64,000 bases of DNA from Nitrosomonas sp. Its GTDB lineage: Bacteria > Pseudomonadota > Gammaproteobacteria > Burkholderiales > Nitrosomonadaceae. Within the stretch, counting starts at the first letter, position 1; each line of letters opens with the position of its first letter. The stretch is taken from positions 62,001 through 126,000 of the forward strand of contig JAMXAG010000002.1 in assembly GCA_024281675.1 (NCBI GenBank), read 5' to 3'. The notes below the pieces were generated by a model. The model worked only from the letters and a program-made list of their open reading frames with translations. It did not search any database and was not told the DNA's origin. Of the stretch, positions 53,109-62,251 are shown one piece after another. The position numbers were made by a program, and so were the translations under genes.

Positions 53109-56018
53109 TCAATACACAACAAAATCTGTATTCGTTAATGCAAGTCCGATACCTACCTTGGCGACTTGCAGCGCAGCACCCGCACCACTGCCATCTGCAT
53201 CATAAAAAATCGCACCAGTAGTCTTGTTATAAATGATGAAATCATCACTATCGAGCGCCTTGGATCCTGCTCGGAACTGTTCGTTGGCCAAGACACCGGT
53301 ATTCAGGGATGTGAAAACATCGTTCTCCAACGCAATGATATCGCCACCTGTCACGTTGAAATCAGTGATCGTGTCAAAGGCATATTTTGAGCCGATGTAG
53401 AAAGTGTCTTTACCAGCACCTCCCGTCAGGGTATCTTTACCGGAACCGCCATTGAGGTAATCATCGCCATTGCCTGCGCTTAAGATATCAGAGCCTGCAT
53501 CACCGCTGAGGAAATTGCTGGCGGCATTACCGATGAGTTTGTTATTGAGTTCATTGCCTACACCATTAATCGCATTTGATCCCGTCAACGTAAGGTTTTC
53601 CAAATTCAACCCCAATGTATAGGAAAGATTGCTACTGACAAGGTCGGTTCCCGCATTGAACTTTTCAGTGACAACATCTCCGGCATTCTCGACATAGTAA
53701 GTATCATTGCCTGTACCACCCAGCATCGTATCAGCACCTGACCAGCCACGAATGGTATCGTTACCCGCACCGCCTTGAATGACATTGTCGTCACTATCCC
53801 CGGTCAACTTATCATTGAATTTACTACCGATCAGATTGTCGATGCCGATCAATTGATCCATACCAGAATTGACAGTATTTTGTGCGGTTGTGATATTCAA
53901 TGATACGGTCACCGGACCGGTAGCCGAAGCATAAATGACCGTATCATCACCCGTTGTTCCAATTAGGATATTGTTACCGGCAGTTGCTTTCAACAACGAA
54001 GAGCCTGGGATTTTAAAAGATTTTGTCGCCTCCAGAGGTGCCGCTTGGTTATCCGAAACCGTTGCAACGACAGTAAAATTATCAGTTCCATTATTAGCTG
54101 GAATGAATTGCAAATTAGCCAGTAGCGTATTCACATTGGCCAATTTACCCGATGCGGTCCATGTCCCTGTGGTTGCATTGAAAGTTGACGTGACAGTCCC
54201 AGACGTAGCCGTACTCAACTTGCCCACAGCCGCATTGGATAGCTTGAGTGTGACTGTGATGATGTCAACGCTGTCTGAATCTTCGACAATGATATTTTGC
54301 AAATTTAACGGAGTGCCTTTTGTATACTGTTCAGGCGTTGCCAGATTGGTAACATTCGGCGCTTTGTTGTTGATGTCAAAACCGCCAAATGGAGACGGAT
54401 AAGGATAGTCAGAAATAAACGTCGTATACGTATCGAAATCCCCATCGCCATCGATATCCACAAAACTATGATTGGTTAAGCTTAAGCGATAACCGCTATC
54501 GTTTAAGCTACTAAGATAAACACCTCCGGTTGGAAATTTAGGATTAGCGGCATCACCTTCATTAAGAAACAACGTTTCTCCAGAAATGACATCCAGATCA
54601 CCATCGCGATCAATGTCCAAAAAATCTGGTGATACGCCCAGCCCGAAAGGATCGATTACTGGTGCGCTGAATTTAGCATTTGTTTGGGTACCGATATTTT
54701 TGAAATACAGGTTGCCGATAAACGCATCCGAATCGCCATCACCATCGATATCCACGAATTTTGCATCAGAACCGCCGCTGGCTTTAACCAAACCAAAGGG
54801 ATTCGTGGTTGAGGCCGCAAAAGTGGGGTTGGTGATCGTTCCGGTATTTTTGAAAAACAACGTATTCCCATCCGCATTGCTGATGAAAGCATCCATATCG
54901 TGATCGCCATCGATATCGACGAAGGTCGGCATGGCATCCTTTCCTACATCTTTTAAACCAAAGGGATTTTTGACCGCAGATGCAAATGAAGCGTGATCCT
55001 TTGTACCGATATTTTTGTAAAACAACACGTTTCCTGATGCTGAATTTGCAGAATTGGGATCTTCGTTGAGAGCGTAGCCAAGGCCTATAAAAGCATCCAT
55101 ATCGCCATCACCATCGATGTCAACAAATGTGGCGCTTGGCGTAAAACTCAGGGTAGTATTATCGATTCCTGTATCCCAAATAAAGCTTGAAAAACTAGGC
55201 AAATTAACGGCAGCGGTGGCCGTACCTGAGTTTTGAAAAAAACTAATACCAATAAAACCGTCCTTATCACCATCGCCATCGATGTCGGCAAAAGTCAAAC
55301 TCACGTAATTACCGGCATCCGAGAGCCCAAACCGGGTCGGGGTATCTTGATAAAAAAGCGGATTACTCGCAGTGCCAATGTTTCTGAAAAATTCTACGCC
55401 ACTGAATTGATAGTGGTCTCTTTGAACGAAAAGGTCTAGGTCACCATCACCATCGATGTCGACAAAAGTAGGAGTAGAGTAAAAGCCTGCTGGCGTAATT
55501 CCAGGAAGAGGAGCTACTGATCCGTCAAAAACAGGATTCTTTGCGGTACCAGTATTTTGGGAGAAATAACCACCGCCGAAAATTAGATCCAAATCGCCAT
55601 CACCATCGATATCGGCGAGAGTAGGAGAACTCACTATTCCAAATCCAGATACGTTATTATCTAAGCCAAAAGGATTTGCTACCGCCGCTGCAAACGATGG
55701 TTTTTGGGATGTACCATCGTTTTCATAAAAGAGCACCGACTCGTCATAAGATCCAGTGAAAGCATCCAGATCGCCATCGCCATCGATATCCCAAAATCCT
55801 GCCCCTCCTCCAAGAGTCATGCTAGTAAGTCCCAAACCGAATGCTTGATATTGAGAAATAGGTTCCGAAAATTTCGGATCAGTTTTGCTACCGATGTTTT
55901 CGTAAAATCTGTCACCAGCAAATGCATCCAGATCGCCATCGCCATCGATATCCGCATAAATAGGACTGTTCATCCCAAACGGATTAACTCCCGCATAATT
56001 AAAAATTGGATCAGGCAT
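53109..56018 (-). CDS. Large secreted FG-GAP/RTX repeat protein
   Basis: 969 residues. Ten FG-GAP/VCBS-type Ca-binding units share the core F.DIDGDGD.DAF (about every 50-60 residues, residues 1-520). Each is followed by NIGT..NP.F. A cadherin-like segment (about 555-670) and a C-terminal RTX domain (about 690-920) follow, with nonapeptides GGAGNDTI, GGTGNDTY, GGSGKDTL and GGAGKDTF, then an aliphatic tail ending DFVVY, typical of type I secretion substrates. No N-terminal signal peptide is present, consistent with that route. The SD AAGGAG is 8 bases before the ATG. No ABC exporter lies nearby. It is probably a surface adhesin or matrix protein. It converges with fliE. Confidence 0.88.
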   Translation of the reverse strand: MPDPIFNYAGVNPFGMNSPIYADIDGDGDLDAFAGDRFYENIGSKTDPKFSEPISQYQAFGLGLTSMTLGGGAGFWDIDGDGDLDAFTGSYDESVLFYENDGTSQKPSFAAAVANPFGLDNNVSGFGIVSSPTLADIDGDGDLDLIFGGGYFSQNTGTAKNPVFDGSVAPLPGITPAGFYSTPTFVDIDGDGDLDLFVQRDHYQFSGVEFFRNIGTASNPLFYQDTPTRFGLSDAGNYVSLTFADIDGDGDKDGFIGISFFQNSGTATAAVNLPSFSSFIWDTGIDNTTLSFTPSATFVDIDGDGDMDAFIGLGYALNEDPNSANSASGNVLFYKNIGTKDHASFASAVKNPFGLKDVGKDAMPTFVDIDGDHDMDAFISNADGNTLFFKNTGTITNPTFAASTTNPFGLVKASGGSDAKFVDIDGDGDSDAFIGNLYFKNIGTQTNAKFSAPVIDPFGLGVSPDFLDIDRDGDLDVISGETLFLNEGDAANPKFPTGGVYLSSLNDSGYRLSLTNHSFVDIDGDGDFDTYTTFISDYPYPSPFGGFDINNKAPNVTNLATPEQYTKGTPLNLQNIIVEDSDSVDIITVTLKLSNAAVGKLSTATSGTVTSTFNATTGTWTASGKLANVNTLLANLQFIPANNGTDNFTVVATVSDNQAAPLEATKSFKIPGSSLLKATAGNNILIGTTGDDTVIYASATGPVTVSLNITTAQNTVNSGMDQLIGIDNLIGSKFNDKLTGDSDDNVIQGGAGNDTIRGWSGADTMLGGTGNDTYYVENAGDVVTEKFNAGTDLVSSNLSYTLGLNLENLTLTGSNAINGVGNELNNKLIGNAASNFLSGDAGSDILSAGNGDDYLNGGSGKDTLTGGAGKDTFYIGSKYAFDTITDFNVTGGDIIALENDVFTSLNTGVLANEQFRAGSKALDSDDFIIYNKTTGAIFYDADGSGAGAALQVAKVGIGLALTNTDFVVY

Positions 56019-56278
56019 TACATTTCTCCTTACAAGGTATATGTTAAAAGGCTCTGTTTTTATAGAGTTATGCCATTAGAACAGAAATCCTTCCTAGGGT
56101 AATGGTCAACTAAGACCGGATACATTTTTAAGTCATCTTTCTATAAAACAAACGCTCAGATTTCAATGTTAGCTACGTTTGTTTTTTCGTTGTGAACCGC
56201 CGAATGGCTAATGATACACAGCTCTGCGTATTTTCTGGTTCTAAATTTCTCATAATCATCGTAATCAACTAAACGCTG

Positions 56279-57853
56279 TCATTTAAAAGCGACTTCCTTT
56301 TCTTCTGAGAACCACCAATGTGTTCCTTCCTTGGCATAAAGTTTGTATTTTTCTCCAACAGCTGGGCGAACCAGCCGCTCTTCAAATTGACGGTTTCTCA
56401 CATAAAAGGCATGTTCTTGGAAATAAACACCCACTTCCAAATGCTCAGCACCGACAATATCCCAACGCAATATTCCTCGGTCATAAACGACATTTCCGCT
56501 AATCGGCGGCGTGGAGTCCATTGAACTACAATGCTCAGCAAGCGTTGCATGAGAAATGATTTGGCCATGATGATTCAACAATAAATGATTGCCGCCTTTC
56601 CACTGCAACGCTTCAAGGCAGTTTGCACTGATTTCACGAGGAAGCGTATATTTTTGCTTTAATGCAGCGACCATGCTGCCTAAAGCATAGTTTTCCGGAA
56701 AGTAGATCGCATCTGTAACGGAATAATGCTCTAAGATCGTTTGCGTGATGCGATACTCGTCCGAGTTTGCAGCTCGCTCATCGTAAAGGTTGGTTTGGTA
56801 GAGAGATCGAACGAAGCCCGCGATGACTATACCGCCTGCCACTGCTAATAGCACAGGATGATTAAAGAGTCGATTCCGCTGCTGCCAGCGAGCAAATCCT
56901 AGCGCGGCGGTTGCTGCTAAAGCAAAATCACTCGCGATAAAAAGGCGGTCGGCATGAAGTTCCGGATAACTGTATCCATGTGGAGCAGCAAGTGTGGGGA
57001 CTGCAAGCATCACTGCGACTACTAGGCCAGCAAGCACGGTCAATGGATTAAGAAAAAAAGCACCGATGAGCGCTAAAAGTAGGAGTGCTCGACCACTTAC
57101 GTACCAATCTATAAAGCTTGGCAATACTTCATAAATCGTGACCAACCCCTGAATAAAGCCGTTCTTGGCAACCCGAGCACCGATCAATTGCTCTAGCATA
57201 TATCCGCGATAGGCGAAATAACTAAGCACAATGATAACGCCAGCAGTGAAAATTTTCTTCGCCAATATTCGATTTTGTAAAAACAGGAAGAAGCTGATTG
57301 GCAAGATAGCAATCATGATCTCCTTTGACATTAACGCCAGAATCATCAGTGCTGTTGCAATCCAATAAAACATCGAACGTTGCGTTTGATTGTAGTGGCT
57401 TAAAGCTATCAGTGAAACCGTACCGAAAATACCGCTTAACAAATAATGCGATGTATAGAATCGGTTGAGAATTGTGCCCACTGAAGAGATTGATAGAATC
57501 AAGATTCCGAAAAGGATCATGTAAGTGCCAGGCAACTTAAAATGCACTCTTAAAAAAAGCGCGCAAGAAAACATCCATAAGGCCAAAAGAATGGTCATGA
57601 TATTCAAATAAGCGCCTGGGGAGAACGGGAAGAATTCCTGAATCAATGTATAAAATGGTACCGCAAACGGGGTCAAATGAACGACCGAGAGTTGCTGATA
57701 GATTTCAGGAACGTATACAAAACGATACCAATCAAGCGTCGACGCAAGATAAATTAGGTACGCATCATCAGATTCGAAATGAGGAAAATCGATCAGTAAC
57801 CAGTGACATAACAGAAGCAGTAAGATAATAATCAGTGCTGTGATAAATTTCAT
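56279..57853 (-). CDS. Polytopic membrane protein, GT-C glycosyltransferase-like
   Basis: About 524 residues with roughly ten transmembrane helices in the first 345 and a soluble C-terminal domain. The first loop carries FESDDAYLIYLAS, an acidic pair at the position of the catalytic Asp/Glu of GT-C (PMT/ArnT-like) enzymes. HYLLSGIFGT and the periplasmic tail with VVYDRGILRWDIVGAEHLEV agree with such a fold, but I cannot name a family. ATG 57853 is chosen; the frame reaches 57865 with TTG. It is divergent from the cysteine desulfurase operon (64-base gap). Confidence 0.6.
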   Translation of the reverse strand: MKFITALIIILLLLLCHWLLIDFPHFESDDAYLIYLASTLDWYRFVYVPEIYQQLSVVHLTPFAVPFYTLIQEFFPFSPGAYLNIMTILLALWMFSCALFLRVHFKLPGTYMILFGILILSISSVGTILNRFYTSHYLLSGIFGTVSLIALSHYNQTQRSMFYWIATALMILALMSKEIMIAILPISFFLFLQNRILAKKIFTAGVIIVLSYFAYRGYMLEQLIGARVAKNGFIQGLVTIYEVLPSFIDWYVSGRALLLLALIGAFFLNPLTVLAGLVVAVMLAVPTLAAPHGYSYPELHADRLFIASDFALAATAALGFARWQQRNRLFNHPVLLAVAGGIVIAGFVRSLYQTNLYDERAANSDEYRITQTILEHYSVTDAIYFPENYALGSMVAALKQKYTLPREISANCLEALQWKGGNHLLLNHHGQIISHATLAEHCSSMDSTPPISGNVVYDRGILRWDIVGAEHLEVGVYFQEHAFYVRNRQFEERLVRPAVGEKYKLYAKEGTHWWFSEEKEVAFK

Positions 57854-57917
57854 GCCTGCCAACAAAAATACCCATTAAAATCGCATTATCTCTTATTCAG
57901 TCGGTAGATTTGTATTA

Positions 57918-59075
57918 ATGGAATTTAACTATTTTGACCACAATGCTACAACGCGTCTTGATGATGCAGTATTGGAAGCAATATTGCCTTATCTGCAGCA
58001 GAATTTCGGCAATGCATCCAGTCGGCATAGTTATGGCATAACTGCGCGGCGTGCCATTGATAAAGCACGCAAACAAGTCGCTGATGCGGTCGGCGTACAA
58101 CCCGTGCAGGTGATTTTTACCAGCGGGGGCTCAGAAGCTAATAATTTGTTTATCCGTGGTGCCGCCGACAGTTTAAAACCGGCCAATATTCTTATCAGCG
58201 CTATCGAGCATCCCTGTGTGTTGAAGCCAGCATTGGCATTATCGAAACGAATGACCGATCCTTGGAACATCAATATGTTCCCGACCAATACATCCGGGCA
58301 AGTTGATTTGGAAGCGGTGGAAAAGCTCCTGCAACGTGATAAACCTGCGTTGGTTTCCGTAATGTTGGTAAACAATGAAACCGGTGTGATTCAGAATGTT
58401 TCATCCATTGCCGACATGGCACGCGCGCAGGGCGCAATAATACATACTGATGCAGTTCAGGGATTTGGAAAAATTCCAGTTGATTTTTCCGTGTTGAAAG
58501 TACATGCCATGACGTTGTCTGCGCACAAAATTTATGGTCCCAAAGGTGCTGCTGCATTGATTATCGATAAACGGTTAATGCTCCGGCCACTGATTTATGG
58601 CGGTGGTCATGAAAATGGCTTGCGTTCGGGAACGGAAAATGTAGCGGCCATTGTCGGATTGGGTGCTGCCTGTGAACTGGCGCAATCCCGCTTAGATGAA
58701 ACGACAAAACATATCCTGCCATTGCAGGAACATCTGGAAAAAGGGCTACTTGCAATGGGTGCCGTAATTTTTGGCGCAGAGGTTCCACGTGTAACCAACA
58801 CCTGCTATTTTGCGTTACCCGATATTGAAGGCGATACTTTGGTGGTAAAACTCGATAAAGCAGGATTTGCTGTGGCCGCAGGAGCAGCGTGTTCCAGTGT
58901 CAATCCAGGCCAAAGCCATGTGTTAGCTGCCATGCAGGTTGATCCGATGTTAGCCCGCTGCGCAGTACGAGTCAGTTTGGGGCGCAGTAACACATTGACG
59001 CAAGTAGAAGACTTTCTGCAAACGACGCAGCGTATCGCTGCAGAATTACGCCATATGAGTAGTATTACTGTTTAA
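57918..59075 (+). CDS. Cysteine desulfurase (NifS/IscS-like, class V aminotransferase fold)
   Basis: 385 residues. YFDHNATTRLDDAVLEA start, GGSEANNL, HTDAVQGFGKIPV (Asp, Gln), the PLP-binding lysine in LSAHKIYGPKG and the catalytic cysteine in AGAACSSVNPGQSH on an extended loop are all present. This is the NifS/SufS-type reaction that mobilises sulfur from cysteine. Other isc/suf genes are absent. Instead it starts a five-gene operon with a nucleotidyltransferase, a HIT protein and a desaturase, suggesting a special role rather than general Fe-S assembly. Confidence 0.93.
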   Translation: MEFNYFDHNATTRLDDAVLEAILPYLQQNFGNASSRHSYGITARRAIDKARKQVADAVGVQPVQVIFTSGGSEANNLFIRGAADSLKPANILISAIEHPCVLKPALALSKRMTDPWNINMFPTNTSGQVDLEAVEKLLQRDKPALVSVMLVNNETGVIQNVSSIADMARAQGAIIHTDAVQGFGKIPVDFSVLKVHAMTLSAHKIYGPKGAAALIIDKRLMLRPLIYGGGHENGLRSGTENVAAIVGLGAACELAQSRLDETTKHILPLQEHLEKGLLAMGAVIFGAEVPRVTNTCYFALPDIEGDTLVVKLDKAGFAVAAGAACSSVNPGQSHVLAAMQVDPMLARCAVRVSLGRSNTLTQVEDFLQTTQRIAAELRHMSSITV

Positions 59076-59119
59076 AATAGCAGCATGACAAATCAAGCCA
59101 TCGCATCGCCAAAAACCAG

Positions 59120-59848
59120 ATGAAAGCCATTATACTCAGCGCCGGTCAGGGGAGACGGTTACTTCCGTTGACTGAAAACACGCCCAAATGCATGCTTGCT
59201 GTTGCCGACAAACCCGTGTTGGCTTGGCAAATTGATGCTTTACTTAGCGTCGGGGTTGATGAAATCATCATTATCGCCGGTTTTCAAATAGCCTTAATCG
59301 AAACGCTAATACAGCAACGTTATGCAAATCATAAGATCAATATCTTGTTCAATCCTTTTTTTGAGGTAGCGGACAATTTGGCCAGTTGTTGGGTAGCTCG
59401 CCACGAAATGAATGGCGATTTTTTATTGCTCAATGGCGATACTTTGATCGAACCCGCGCTTTTGGCCAAGGTCTTGAATTCTCAATCCGTGCCTATTACA
59501 CTGAGTGTCGATGTTAAAGATGTTTATGATGCGGATGATATGAAAGTGCAATTGGATACCGACGGTTGGGTGAAACAGGTTAGCAAGATTGTGCCAACCC
59601 ATCAGGTCAATGCGGAATCCATCGGTTTGACCTATTTTCGTGAACAAGGCCCGAGAATTTTCTGTCAAGCGATCGAATCGGCGTTGCGTCATCCCGCTGA
59701 ATTGAAATCATGGTATCTATCGATTATCGATGCATTAGCCAAACAGCATTTGGTTAATTCGTGTTCGATCCAAGGGCATCGTTGGTGTGAAATTGATTTT
59801 ATTGAAGATTTGTCGCGAGCGGGCATGATGTTTCATCAGCCAAGTTGA
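59120..59848 (+). CDS. Nucleotidyltransferase, sugar/alcohol-phosphate type
   Basis: 242 residues. The N-terminus MKAIILSAGQGRRLLPLTENTPKCMLAVADKPVLAWQIDAL is the conserved nucleotide-binding loop of NTP_transferase enzymes (G.G.RL.PLT...PK). DNLASCWVARHEM and FLLLNGDTLIEPALL supply the metal-binding Asp. The short length and DNLASCW block resemble phosphocholine cytidylyltransferase/LicC-like enzymes. The substrate is uncertain: sugar-1-phosphate or a polar alcohol phosphate. It lies 44 bases after the desulfurase gene and 3 bases before the HIT gene. Confidence 0.8.
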   Translation: MKAIILSAGQGRRLLPLTENTPKCMLAVADKPVLAWQIDALLSVGVDEIIIIAGFQIALIETLIQQRYANHKINILFNPFFEVADNLASCWVARHEMNGDFLLLNGDTLIEPALLAKVLNSQSVPITLSVDVKDVYDADDMKVQLDTDGWVKQVSKIVPTHQVNAESIGLTYFREQGPRIFCQAIESALRHPAELKSWYLSIIDALAKQHLVNSCSIQGHRWCEIDFIEDLSRAGMMFHQPS

Positions 59849-59851
59849 ATT

Positions 59852-60310
59852 ATGAATGCAACTGTATCTGAATTACCGTCTTTCAACGCTACCATGCTTA
59901 AGTTTGGCGCTCCGCAGACTATCATCAAACAGTATCGTCACTGGTCTGTATTATTGCGCCCGGCGCAAGCAACCCTTGGGGCGCTGATTCTGGTGGCACA
60001 TGAATCTGCGCAGGCGTTATCCGACCTAAGCCCTGCAAGCTTTGCCGAATTGCATACCGTAACCGGGCAACTTGAAACCGCACTGGCAAAAGCATTTCAT
60101 TACGATAAAATTAATTACTTGATGCTCATGATGGTCGATCCGGATGTGCATTTTCATGTTATTCCGCGGTACGCTCAGCGCAAGACTTTTGCGGAGATAG
60201 AATTCATAGACGCTGGTTGGCCAGCTATGCCCGACTTAAAACAGGTTAATGCAACTGATGTGGCGCAGAATAACTTGATCATGCAACATATCCAGCAGCA
60301 CTGGCTTTAA
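59852..60310 (+). CDS. HIT family protein
   Basis: 152 residues. HIT-type fold: AQATLGALILVAHESAQALSDLSPASFAELHTV and DKINYLMLMMVDPDVHFHVIPRYAQR, where the HxHxH signature is reduced to VHFHVIPR. HIT proteins hydrolyse or transfer nucleoside monophosphates. Next to a nucleotidyltransferase it may act on the nucleotide-activated product (inference). Start ATG at 59852. Confidence 0.8.
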   Translation: MNATVSELPSFNATMLKFGAPQTIIKQYRHWSVLLRPAQATLGALILVAHESAQALSDLSPASFAELHTVTGQLETALAKAFHYDKINYLMLMMVDPDVHFHVIPRYAQRKTFAEIEFIDAGWPAMPDLKQVNATDVAQNNLIMQHIQQHWL

Positions 60311-60340
60311 ATTGCCAGAAAATATTGATACGAGAAGCCC

Positions 60341-61390
60341 GTGACCGAACAACAAGCTCCTTACACCAAAGAATTTCCACTCCGTGAGGCACATCACTTA
60401 GTGCGTGATTTGATGACGCCCAATCCCTGGATTTATTGGATTGATTTTACAGTGCATATTACGCTGGGATGGGCTGCTTTCTTTACCGCGCTGCTGTCGC
60501 CCTTATTTTCACTCTGGCAGATCGGTGGTTTTATTGTTGCTGTGTTGGCATTGTATCGTTCAGCGGTATTTGTGCACGAGCTGGCGCATTTGAAAAAAGG
60601 TACTTTCCAGAATTTTCGCTTAGTGTGGAATGCTCTCAGCGGTATCCCTTTCATGATTCCATCCTTTATGTATGATGGTGTACATAATGATCATCATAAG
60701 CCGGATGTTTATGGTACTCGTGCAGATGGCGAATATCTACCATTCGCAGTGCGCAAACCTGCAGAAATGATTACCTTTGTGTTGCTGTCTTTTCTGATAC
60801 CCCCTTTGCTAGTATTTCGTTTTCTGATACTAACGCCTTTATCTTATTTGATCCCACCTCTAAGGAAAATCGTTTGGGAGCGCGCTTCATCGCTCACAAT
60901 TGACCCCACTTATCGGCGGGCCGAAAATGCCGTCCGTAATGATTTAAATTGGCGCCAACAGCAGTTGGCGGCTTTTCTATTCGCTACCACCGTCACAATA
61001 TTGGTGATAACCGATGTAATACCTTATTCATTGCTGATATTATGGTATCTGGTCGCGGTAACGGTATTCACGCTTAATTCACTGCGCACATTGGCAGCGC
61101 ATGCTTATCGAAATCCGGGCGACCGCAAAATGACATTAGCAGATCAATATCTTGATTCTATTAACATACCCGGAAATTTTTTTACCACCCCTCTATGGGC
61201 ACCGGTTGGATTGCGTTATCATGCCACCCACCATCTATTCATGAGCATGCCCTATCATAACTTGGGTACAGCGCAACGTCGATTGGTTAGTGGTTTAACC
61301 GACAATACCCAATATTTAAAGACGGTTCGTAACGGTCTATGGGATGCATTACAACAAATCTGGCGTGAATCTTCCGCCGCTAATAAATAG
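60341..61390 (+). CDS. Membrane fatty acid desaturase family protein
   Basis: 349 residues with about four to six transmembrane helices. Three histidine boxes are visible: HELAH (79-83), HNDHH (115-119) and HATHH near 290, which bind the di-iron centre. The family desaturates or hydroxylates acyl chains or related lipids. The start is GTG 60341. It lies 30 bases after the HIT gene and 11 before the PGM-like gene. Substrate is unknown; operon partners suggest a specialised lipid rather than bulk phospholipid. Confidence 0.85.
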   Translation: MTEQQAPYTKEFPLREAHHLVRDLMTPNPWIYWIDFTVHITLGWAAFFTALLSPLFSLWQIGGFIVAVLALYRSAVFVHELAHLKKGTFQNFRLVWNALSGIPFMIPSFMYDGVHNDHHKPDVYGTRADGEYLPFAVRKPAEMITFVLLSFLIPPLLVFRFLILTPLSYLIPPLRKIVWERASSLTIDPTYRRAENAVRNDLNWRQQQLAAFLFATTVTILVITDVIPYSLLILWYLVAVTVFTLNSLRTLAAHAYRNPGDRKMTLADQYLDSINIPGNFFTTPLWAPVGLRYHATHHLFMSMPYHNLGTAQRRLVSGLTDNTQYLKTVRNGLWDALQQIWRESSAANK

Positions 61391-61401
61391 GAATTACAAC
61401 A

Positions 61402-62157
61402 ATGACTGAAAATACTACCAGCACTGCGCTGACAATCGCCAAACCCGCCGTGCTCAAAACCAAAAAACTGATTCTTCTTCGACATGGGGAAAGTATCTGG
61501 AACCAACAAAAGAAATTCACCGGATGGAGTGATGTTGCATTGAGTACCAAGGGTGAAGGGGAAGCCGTACAAGCTGCGCAAATGTTAGAAAAAGCGGGAT
61601 ACCAATTTGATGTCTGTTTTACTTCCGTATTACAGCGCGCTATCGTTACAGCACAAATTGTGTTGGCGGTTATGGAGCAGGCAAACCGGCCGATTTATCA
61701 AAATTGGCGTTTAAATGAGCGGCATTATGGAGCACTAGAAGATCTCGGACGCTTGAATGCCGTCACGAAATTCGGCGTTTGGCCTATTCTGGGCTGCCAG
61801 GTTCAATTTGATGCAGCTCCCCCGCCTATAACTGCTCATGACATTCGTTTTCCCGGCAATAATCTCAACTATGCTGACATTGACAAAAGTATACTGCCGT
61901 TGGGTGAAAGTATGGAACAAACCGTTGCTCGTGTGGAACCTTATTGGAAAAACATCATTAAGCCGCAGTTAAAAAACAATCAGTGTACCCTCGTGGTCGC
62001 GCATCGCAACTCACTACGTGCTTTGATGATGCTGTTGGATAACATGACTCCAGGCCAGGTTATGAAATCCAGATTGGCTACTGGAAGACCATTGGTATAT
62101 GAATTAGATGAGAGCCTCAGACCATTACGGCATTATTATGTGGATAAAAAAATCTGA
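61402..62157 (+). CDS. Phosphoglycerate-mutase-like histidine phosphatase, divergent
   Basis: 251 residues, similar to 2,3-bisphosphoglycerate-dependent mutase GpmA. The catalytic histidine is in LLRHGESIWNQQKKFTGWSDVAL and ERHYGAL is kept. Where GpmA has LNKAET and the two substrate arginines before PP, this protein has LGRLNAVTKFGVWPILGCQVQFDAAPP with no such arginine pair. The second histidine motif HGNSLRAL reads HRNSLRAL. It is preceded by a 17-residue extension. It may be a non-glycolytic phosphatase working in the operon. AGGA precedes the ATG by 8 bases. Confidence 0.8.
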   Translation: MTENTTSTALTIAKPAVLKTKKLILLRHGESIWNQQKKFTGWSDVALSTKGEGEAVQAAQMLEKAGYQFDVCFTSVLQRAIVTAQIVLAVMEQANRPIYQNWRLNERHYGALEDLGRLNAVTKFGVWPILGCQVQFDAAPPPITAHDIRFPGNNLNYADIDKSILPLGESMEQTVARVEPYWKNIIKPQLKNNQCTLVVAHRNSLRALMMLLDNMTPGQVMKSRLATGRPLVYELDESLRPLRHYYVDKKI

Positions 62158-62251
62158 TCATCATTGCTTTAACACGCCATTTTCATAGAATCGGTCACTA
62201 TTTGACGTTCTACGCGAACGCCCACCGTATTTCTTTTTTACCTACCCAATC

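Noticed and set aside
53166-56102. Open frames antisense to the FG-GAP/RTX gene
   Set aside because: They mirror the repetitive coding sequence and lack family features or start sites.
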